Assembly: GCA_964416175.1 (NCBI GenBank) | Contig: CAYQDF010000094.1 | Coordinates: 1 to 12,349 of the forward strand | Length of the DNA: 12,349 nt | Direction of reading: 5' to 3' | DNA from: CAYQDF01 sp964416175 | GTDB lineage: Bacteria; Chloroflexota; Anaerolineae; Anaerolineales; UBA4823 | Program-made: the position numbers and the translations under genes | The notes under the pieces: generated by a model | Database searches by the model: none | What the model was told of the DNA's origin: nothing | Seen by the model: the letters and a program-made list of their open reading frames with translations, nothing else | Shown: piece after piece, positions 7,139 to 12,349 of the stretch | Numbering within the stretch: position 1 is the stretch's first letter | How the letters are laid out: the number at the start of each line of letters is the position of its first letter

Positions 7139-7240
7139 CCCGGCACCTTAATGTACCTTTACCTGGAATTCATGGTTCAGATCAATATCCGATGAACCGG
7201 ATCGGGGAATCGCGCTTGGAAGAATCGACACTTGGGTTTG

Positions 7241-7277
7241 AATAAAAAGGGCTGTCCCTCAAGAACATGACAACCCC
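7241..7277 (-). terminator. Intrinsic terminator after the tRNA gene
   Basis: On the minus strand, GGGTTGTC (7276-7269) pairs with GACAGCCC (7256-7249), an 8-bp stem with one G-U wobble and a 12-base loop. TTTTTATT (7248-7241) follows. It lies about 12 bases past the tRNA 3' end. It would also stop any read-through from the ligase-hydrolase operon. Confidence 0.8.
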
Positions 7278-7288
7278 ATAAAAAACAG

Positions 7289-7360
7289 TGGCGAGGGTGG
7301 GATTTGAACCCACGACCAAGGGCTTATGAGTCCCCTGCTCTACCACTGAGCTACCTCGCC
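7289..7360 (-). tRNA. tRNA-Met (anticodon CAT)
   Basis: A complete 72-base cloverleaf on the minus strand. The acceptor GGCGAGG/CCTCGCC is perfect, the D stem is GCTC/GAGC, the anticodon loop is CTCATAA (CAT at 7328-7326), and the T arm is GTGGG-TTCAAAT-CCCAC. The discriminator is A, and no CCA is encoded (CTG follows). The first acceptor pair is normal (G-C), so it is not the initiator type. Elongator Met is most likely; tRNA-Ile2 with a lysidine-modified CAT cannot be excluded. The anticodon stem closes with an A-G mismatch next to the loop. Confidence 0.93.
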
Positions 7361-7377
7361 GATGCTTGAGCGGCAAA

Positions 7378-7406
7378 ATCTTACTATGCCCGGCATGTTT
7401 TGTCAA
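7378..7406 (-). promoter_or_regulatory. Strong promoter for the tRNA gene
   Basis: On the minus strand, a perfect TTGACA (7406-7401), a 17-base spacer and TAAGAT (7383-7378) precede the tRNA by 17 bases. This leaves a 5' leader of about 10 bases. The -35 box begins at the very next base after the TGA of the ligase-hydrolase gene. The spacer contains ATGCC-C-GGCAT, an 11-base inverted repeat (7386-7396). Confidence 0.75.
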
Positions 7407-10256
7407 TCACACAGCCGTCAAGATCCCGGCATATTCGTCCAGAGCGCGATAGTAGGGCAGGATGCTGGGGATGAAATGCCTTTCTTCGCTTGTGTGCGGC
7501 CCGATCCCGCTCTGCCCCCAGACGACTCCCTGACCTCCTGGCGCAAACCGTGCGCTCGTCCCGGGAAGCTTTTTCCCAATCCTGGGCTCTGAACCCGATG
7601 CAAAGTGGACAGCCCGAATCAGGGCTTTTAGATATGGATTTTCCGGATCACACGCCACGCCGTTCTCCAAAACGGAGATATCGAGAAGCAGCCCCGACTT
7701 CTTGCAGAATGAATCGAGATGCTCGGCCAGCAGGTTCAGGTCATCTCCTGGGATCGACCGTACCTCAAATCCCATCCGACCCAGGTCAGCCGTGATGTTG
7801 AATACCCCTGGAGTGCCTGCTTCGATATAAGTGATCATCGCCTGGGATTGCCAGCCTGCCTCCCCCTCCAAAGTCAAATGGTCATTAAAAACTTCCAGGA
7901 TGCCAGTGCGGGCATCGATGAGGCGTTGTATGACATCCGTCCTCTGCCCGGCAACCCCGGTATGGCCGCGGTTTCCTCTGGCCGCGACCTCGAACCGCAT
8001 CAGTCCTCTATTTTCCGTGCAGATTTCACCCCAGAGCTCGTTCCCCTTCTCACCTGTCCTCTCTCCAGCGATGAGGATCCTGGGAGCTTTGTCCTCCGCC
8101 TCAAGGACTCGCAGGACATGCGGCGTCCCCGCCGCTTCCTGCTCGCCGTTTTCCTCATTGCCGACGAGAAGGAGCGAGACTCTGGGAAAACGCCCCCCGG
8201 CTTTCCTGCGGTCTTTCATCCACACCAGGCAGGTCGCGACCACCGTTTTCATGTCCGCGGCCCCTCGCCCCCAAAGGTAATCTCCCTCGATGCGGGGGGA
8301 GAACTGGCTGTCGTCTGGATCAGGTTGAACGACATCCAGGTGCCCAACCAACAACACCGGCGCAGGCATCTGCCCCGGGAACTCCACCAGGAGCGCTGGG
8401 TACCTGTCTCGATCGAAGTACCGGACGCTCAAACCATGGTTAGAGAGGAAGTCGTAAACGAATGTCGCCGCCCGGCGGACTTCGTCCAGCCTTTCATCAG
8501 GGCAGGCGGTTACCGATGGGATCTCGATCAACTGCCCGGCGAGAGCGAGGATTTCGCTAGTTTTGTCCGGATACGAAATTTCAATCAAGGCTTCCGGCCG
8601 CGGCCGGAAGCGAATTGGCAGTTTTGGATCCAGGTGGACTTCATCACGCGCGAATTGAATAAACTCGCTCAGTTTATCACTATCCTCGGGGTAGAGAGAG
8701 TGAACCTCGGCTGCCATTTCGACGTCCCGCCTGACCTGTTCTTCTCTCTCCTCTGCCAGCTCGCGGAGCAGGTCCACCGGCACCTGGATCTCGCCGCTCC
8801 CATCAGGAACCTGGACACCCAGTTCAGCGCATACCCGGGAACGAATCATCTCGGCAGTCGTCTGTCGACCAGCCGCCATTTCACCCAAAGGAGTAAGATT
8901 TTCCGATAAACCTAACAGTTCGGCCAGAGGGGTCACTTCTCCAAGTGTCCATTCCAGGAAAGACCGCAGGCCAAGAGGTTTACCGGTAAAAGGATTTTCT
9001 ATCTCGGCGCGCAGACCCGAACGTGCAGCCTGCTCTTCGTTTTTCCGTGCCCGTTGGATATCTTCCCGATCGTAGCGGAACGCGCGGGCGAACTCAGGGT
9101 CTGCGTAAATTCGCGCCAGGAGCAGATATTTTAGAGTCAGATTCGCCGCATCGACATCGAAGGGGTTGCCGCCATCGTCTGTGCGGATTTCCACGCGAGC
9201 CATCGGAATGTTGATCCGGGCCAGTAAATTCTGGATCTCAATCTGATTCGCCAGGTCGTCGAGCGGCTGATCTTCGCCGAGCACAAACAATCCTCTGGCA
9301 TAGAGCTCCTGGAGCTGGTCGCTGGTCAGGTCAATTAATCGTTCGACTGGCTCGGCAAAAGAGCGCGCCCGGACCGGCGTCCAGTTGTTGTTGCCGAAGC
9401 GTACACCGCGCCGCACCAGGTCGTAAGAGATTCGGAGGTAATCATCCAGACTCCGGTATAGATCTGGCAGATCGATCTCTGCGGGGTTCGGGAAAGTCAG
9501 GTTACGGACAGAATCGTAGCCGGTCAAGAATACAACTGGTTCGTCGTCTGTCATCCCGGCACGGAAAGGTGTGGAAGCGCTCGTTGCGATGAACAAAGCC
9601 GCGAAGGGCCGCATCAGCCTGGTTGCCGTGATGTAAAACTGACTCTTAAACTCGTCTAAATGCAATGGCGGGTTTGATCCGCCGGTCCGATCGCCAGCGG
9701 GCAGGCGCATGAAATCCCACTCGAAGAGCGGATCCGGGAGAGAAAGGTTGCTGTGTGTGCCGGTCGTTGCGAGATTCTGGCCATACTTCTGAACGCAGCG
9801 CTCCAGATACCTGCGCTTGGCCAGGTGCCAGGAACCAGGGATGGAATCAAAACTGACGTGGGTCGCAACCGGTAAGTTGCCGTGCCACATATAAAGGCGC
9901 TCTTCAAAATCCTGGCCGGCTTTATGAAGTGCGTTGATCAGCACGGCTTCCATCAACCTGGCTTCGAAAATCGCAGAGTTGGGGTGATAATGCGGCCTCG
10001 TTGCCCATTCGATCATCCAATGGAACACTTCCAGCTGGCTGAACTTCCGCAGGCGTGGAGAAAGACACTCCGATCTAAGGTAATCGACGAAGGACTGCTG
10101 GCCGGCACCCGAGCCGACTTTGAGCAAAGGGCGGAATTTGGAATCCAACAGATTCCACTCGATTTCAAGCCCGCAAAGGCCGTTTTCGGGTTGATTCTTA
10201 CTTGCTTCGGCTCTCGCCAGCAGTAATCTCTCAGCAAACCGGCTCAGTTCAACCAT
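7407..10256 (-). CDS. Fusion: GCS2-like carboxylate-amine ligase + M20 metallohydrolase
   Basis: A 949-residue two-domain protein with no signal peptide, so cytoplasmic. Residues 1 to about 450 resemble glutamate-cysteine ligase family 2: 'GLEIEWNLLD' at 29-38 with the paired acidic Glu31/Glu33, 'GTHSNLSLPDP' (166-176) and 'RVEIRTDDGGNPFD' (354-367). These ligases use ATP to join an amine to a carboxylate. A charged helical linker (about 455-560) leads to an M20 peptidase/deacylase domain (about 566-949). All its metal and catalytic positions are visible: HLD (His639, Asp641), Asp668 in GRGAADMK, Glu701-Glu702, Glu732 in GERT and His921 in GPHTSEE. The lid motif RGNRGHTG is at 760-767. No frameshift separates the halves. 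It starts 17 bases after the aminotransferase stop, so the two form an operon. The substrate is unknown; the same chain may make and cleave an amide, or move an intermediate between sites. Confidence 0.85.
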   Translation of the reverse strand: MVELSRFAERLLLARAEASKNQPENGLCGLEIEWNLLDSKFRPLLKVGSGAGQQSFVDYLRSECLSPRLRKFSQLEVFHWMIEWATRPHYHPNSAIFEARLMEAVLINALHKAGQDFEERLYMWHGNLPVATHVSFDSIPGSWHLAKRRYLERCVQKYGQNLATTGTHSNLSLPDPLFEWDFMRLPAGDRTGGSNPPLHLDEFKSQFYITATRLMRPFAALFIATSASTPFRAGMTDDEPVVFLTGYDSVRNLTFPNPAEIDLPDLYRSLDDYLRISYDLVRRGVRFGNNNWTPVRARSFAEPVERLIDLTSDQLQELYARGLFVLGEDQPLDDLANQIEIQNLLARINIPMARVEIRTDDGGNPFDVDAANLTLKYLLLARIYADPEFARAFRYDREDIQRARKNEEQAARSGLRAEIENPFTGKPLGLRSFLEWTLGEVTPLAELLGLSENLTPLGEMAAGRQTTAEMIRSRVCAELGVQVPDGSGEIQVPVDLLRELAEEREEQVRRDVEMAAEVHSLYPEDSDKLSEFIQFARDEVHLDPKLPIRFRPRPEALIEISYPDKTSEILALAGQLIEIPSVTACPDERLDEVRRAATFVYDFLSNHGLSVRYFDRDRYPALLVEFPGQMPAPVLLVGHLDVVQPDPDDSQFSPRIEGDYLWGRGAADMKTVVATCLVWMKDRRKAGGRFPRVSLLLVGNEENGEQEAAGTPHVLRVLEAEDKAPRILIAGERTGEKGNELWGEICTENRGLMRFEVAARGNRGHTGVAGQRTDVIQRLIDARTGILEVFNDHLTLEGEAGWQSQAMITYIEAGTPGVFNITADLGRMGFEVRSIPGDDLNLLAEHLDSFCKKSGLLLDISVLENGVACDPENPYLKALIRAVHFASGSEPRIGKKLPGTSARFAPGGQGVVWGQSGIGPHTSEERHFIPSILPYYRALDEYAGILTAV

Positions 10257-10272
10257 CCGCCCACCATCAACT

Positions 10273-11595
10273 TCAAAGGTTCAAGCCCGATGCCAGGGAT
10301 TCCAGTCCAGACTTTAATCGCTGAGCCGCGCCGAGGGTCCGCTCGGGAGGCGTGGCATATGAAAAGCGGATCCAATCCCCCCCGTAAGGTGAAAAGAAAG
10401 CTCCCGGCACGACTGCCACGCCATGCTTCTCTGCCAGGTATTCCCCCAACGGCTCACTGTCATCCCAGCCGCATGCCCGGATCCAATCGCCAACGTGAAT
10501 GAATGCGTAGTAACCTTTTCCCATGATGTGTGTGAAATGATTCTCCTCGAGAAATCGTTTGAGGACGACCCGGCTCTTATTCGTCGGCTCCACGATCGGG
10601 CGGCAGGCATTTCGGTACCCCATTTTATAGGCAGCCATGGCCACTGCCAGCGAAAAATATCCCGGCATGACGCTGTGAGAGGCATAGGCGACGATGAACC
10701 TGGCCATATTTTCCGGCGCGATCAGATGGCAGTTCCGGATATTCGAGCCCCCCAGGCTCTTGGTAATTCCGTCCAGGAAGATCAGCCGGGAACGCTCTCC
10801 CGGCTCGAAAAGTCTCAGGAACGCATTGATATCCATCGGCTGTCCATCGGTGACGTAGTGGTACATCCAGTCAAAGAGGACGAATGAGATTCCTATTTCC
10901 AGTGCGTGGTGGGCGAGCTGCGCCTGCCGCGCAGGCGAGAGCGTCAATCCAGTCGGGTTGTCGGGAGATGTGATCACCAGACCGGCGATCTTCCGTCCGG
11001 AACGCGCGGCGTAGGCCACACAGGCCTGGAGACCTTCTTCGGAATAAGCCCAACCTTCTTTCTCCCGGCCCGGCGCCCACATCACGTTTGCTCCTACGCC
11101 GTATGGGCCCCAGTTGTAGGAGATCCAGGGGACGCGGGAGACGACCAGGACGTCGCCGACCCGCCCATTACCGAGTGCGAGCATGGCCTGGTAAGCCTTT
11201 ACGAGCGCATCCCGTCCCCCAGCTGTCCCGATAACATTTCCGGGACCAATTCCCAAACCGGGATCGACGCCCCAATAATCTTCGATGACCGATCGGCGAT
11301 ACGCCTCGGTGCCGAACGGCATGTCGTAAGCAGTGCCATGTTCGACCTGCATCGCCGCTGCTGTTTCCAATATCTCCGGAGGCACGCCGGGAAGGCTCGC
11401 GCCGCCATCGCCTTGGGATGCGTCGAACGTTGGGCGCCCCGGGTACGCCTGCCGGTAGGTTTCCAGCGCTTTGTTGATCAGGAACATCTTCGAAGGGGGG
11501 ATCGGAACCATCCGGCTCAGGTGATCGCTCACGGGTACAAGCTTCTCCTGGGGGACTGCGAAGACGGGCTCATCCGGTGAAAATTTAATATCCAT
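10273..11595 (-). CDS. PLP-dependent class I/II aminotransferase
   Basis: A 440-residue fold-type I aminotransferase. Family landmarks are in order: 'GTAGGRDAL' (123-131, phosphate-binding turn), NPTG at 213-216 (Asn213 contacts PLP), 'FDWMYHY' with Asp242 and Tyr245, the Schiff-base Lys279 in 'DGITKSLGGSNIR', and the carboxylate-binding Arg410 in 'WIRFSYATP'. Length is normal for the family. The start at 11595 is firm: AGAAGGAG lies 5 bases upstream on the minus strand. It is the first gene of a unit with the ligase-hydrolase fusion. Together they suggest interconversion of an amino acid and its keto acid, coupled to amide formation or cleavage. The exact donor and acceptor cannot be read from the sequence; the 'GDWIR' ending and broad class I/II motifs do not single out aspartate, aromatic or branched-chain type. 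Confidence 0.92.
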   Translation of the reverse strand: MDIKFSPDEPVFAVPQEKLVPVSDHLSRMVPIPPSKMFLINKALETYRQAYPGRPTFDASQGDGGASLPGVPPEILETAAAMQVEHGTAYDMPFGTEAYRRSVIEDYWGVDPGLGIGPGNVIGTAGGRDALVKAYQAMLALGNGRVGDVLVVSRVPWISYNWGPYGVGANVMWAPGREKEGWAYSEEGLQACVAYAARSGRKIAGLVITSPDNPTGLTLSPARQAQLAHHALEIGISFVLFDWMYHYVTDGQPMDINAFLRLFEPGERSRLIFLDGITKSLGGSNIRNCHLIAPENMARFIVAYASHSVMPGYFSLAVAMAAYKMGYRNACRPIVEPTNKSRVVLKRFLEENHFTHIMGKGYYAFIHVGDWIRACGWDDSEPLGEYLAEKHGVAVVPGAFFSPYGGDWIRFSYATPPERTLGAAQRLKSGLESLASGLNL

Positions 11596-11617
11596 GCCTA
11601 CTCCTTCTATCGAGGAC

Positions 11618-11637
11618 CAATCTGGAGATCGATTATA
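11618..11637 (-). promoter_or_regulatory. TATAAT promoter element for the aminotransferase operon
   Basis: On the minus strand, a perfect TATAAT (11637-11632) ends 36 bases before the aminotransferase ATG. The 17-bp-distant -35 position would be TCCGGA, a poor match, lying inside the preceding terminator hairpin. An activator or an alternative sigma factor may be needed. The last T of the terminator's run is also the first T of this -10 box. Confidence 0.5.
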
Positions 11638-11665
11638 AAAAACGCCCCGATCGATCCGGAGCGTT
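11635..11665 (-). terminator. Intrinsic terminator after the polyprenyl synthase gene
   Basis: On the minus strand, AACGCTCCG (11665-11657) pairs with CGGGGCGTT (11649-11641). This is a 9-bp stem with one U-G wobble and a 7-base loop, GATCGAT. A T-run follows directly. It sits about 53 bases after the polyprenyl synthase stop. Confidence 0.88.
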
Positions 11666-11717
11666 GGGGCTTCCTGGGAAGCTGCAGGCGCCCAATTCTC
11701 ATGGCAGATCAGCCCTG

Positions 11718-12349
11718 TCAGCGGTGGCGATCGACGATAAAGACCGCCAGCTCTTTCAGGGCCTGCCTTTCTGGAGATTCAGGCAAGTCATTCAGAGCTC
11801 TTAATGCGAGCTGGACGAACCCTTTAGCTTCATCCACAGAGGCCTGGATTGCGCTGCTGTCCTGGATCGACTGTATCACGCGTGAGATCCGATCGTTGTT
11901 GAAATTGACCCCAGACAACAGCAAGTGCAGGTCAGGGTCGTCCGGATGCATTTCCAGGTAGTATATCGTAGGTAAAGTAATCAAGCCCTGGCGGAGGTCG
12001 CTGGCAACCGGTTTGCCAATCGTGTCCGGTGCGCCCGTGAAATCCAGCACATCGTCGATGATCTGAAAAGCCATACCGATCCCGTAGCCGTATGTACTGG
12101 CTGCCTCGAAGTTTTGCTCGCTGTTTGGAGCGAGCAGCGCAGCGGCAGAGGTTGCCAGGACGAACATCGAAGCGGTTTTTGCATTGATGCGTTCCAGGTA
12201 GTCCTGCCGGAATTCTTTTCCTGAGCTGGAAAACATCTGCTTGATCTCACCGTTGACGATGATCGCAAGGGTTTCGGCAAACTTGTGCATCACCTCCACG
12301 GAACCGGTGTCGGCTGCCAGCTGGGCAGCACAGGCGAAAATGTAATCAC
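11718..12349 (-). CDS. Polyprenyl diphosphate synthase, C-terminal part (gene cut by window edge)
   Basis: The 3' part (about 210 codons) of a trans-isoprenyl diphosphate synthase, which condenses isopentenyl diphosphate onto allylic diphosphates to make quinone side chains or carrier lipids. The visible N-terminal residues 'DYIFACAAQLAADTG' match the helix just after the first Asp-rich motif in this family. The frame therefore continues beyond 12349, and a GTG at 12299 is internal, not the start. The second Asp-rich, magnesium-binding motif is DDVLD, in 'FQIIDDVLDFTG', followed by the usual 'GKPVASDLRQGLITLP'. The first DDxxD lies outside the window. The stop at 11718 is followed by a clear terminator. 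Chain length of the product cannot be judged, because the deciding residues precede the first Asp-rich motif. Confidence 0.93.
   Translation of the reverse strand, partial: DYIFACAAQLAADTGSVEVMHKFAETLAIIVNGEIKQMFSSSGKEFRQDYLERINAKTASMFVLATSAAALLAPNSEQNFEAASTYGYGIGMAFQIIDDVLDFTGAPDTIGKPVASDLRQGLITLPTIYYLEMHPDDPDLHLLLSGVNFNNDRISRVIQSIQDSSAIQASVDEAKGFVQLALRALNDLPESPERQALKELAVFIVDRHR

Noticed and set aside
7174..7198. GGTTCA/TGAACC inverted repeat upstream of the GlsB-type gene
   Set aside because: The arms are only 6 bp with a 13-base gap, which is expected by chance. No link to a mapped promoter was seen.
7719..8909. 396-codon open frame on the plus strand
   Set aside because: It lies wholly antisense to the ligase-hydrolase gene, whose domains read cleanly through the region. 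The translated text is low-complexity in motif terms and matches no family; it is a shadow of GC-rich codon use.
12297..12299. GTG as a start for the polyprenyl synthase
   Set aside because: The frame continues upstream with family-specific residues (DYIFA, AADTG), so the GTG is an internal Val codon.

Overview
This 12.3 kb window is moderately GC-rich bacterial chromosomal DNA. It has tightly packed genes, one tRNA and several clear intrinsic terminators. I see no insertion sequence, phage gene, CRISPR array or attachment site. The content suggests a member of the Chloroflexota (Anaerolineae-like). Pointers are a lipoprotein with an 'AQTLTALPT' segment and Ser/Thr/Pro-rich tails, a secreted protein alternating LysM and Ig-like modules, and a glutamate-cysteine-ligase-like domain fused to an M20 hydrolase. 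This placement rests on recalled family habits, not on a marker gene, so it is tentative.

Left part, plus strand (1-6872): a polytopic membrane protein overlaps an NAD(P)-binding SDR-type protein by ATGA, and a strong terminator (1562-1607) closes the pair. A 350-base intergenic region with two more inverted repeats and a possible 16-codon leader ORF follows. Next comes a co-directional run: a secreted LysM/Ig-like protein, a CcrM-type adenine DNA methyltransferase with no restriction partner, and a membrane protein with an apparently inactive NERD-like domain. A short-spaced promoter then precedes a lipoprotein gene.

Right part, minus strand (12349-6884): reading leftward, the 3' part of a polyprenyl diphosphate synthase gene ends at a terminator whose U-tract merges with a perfect TATAAT for the next unit. 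That unit is a PLP aminotransferase followed 17 bases later by a 949-residue fusion of a GCS2-like carboxylate-amine ligase and an M20 metallohydrolase. A strong promoter directly abutting the stop codon drives a tRNA-Met(CAT) gene, which has its own terminator. A small GlsB/YeaQ-type membrane protein is convergent with the lipoprotein gene.

The most unusual content is the ligase-hydrolase fusion with its aminotransferase partner, which looks like an undescribed amino-acid or peptide-conjugate pathway. Next are the CcrM-like methyltransferase placed between a cell-wall-binding protein and a degenerate membrane-bound nuclease-like protein.
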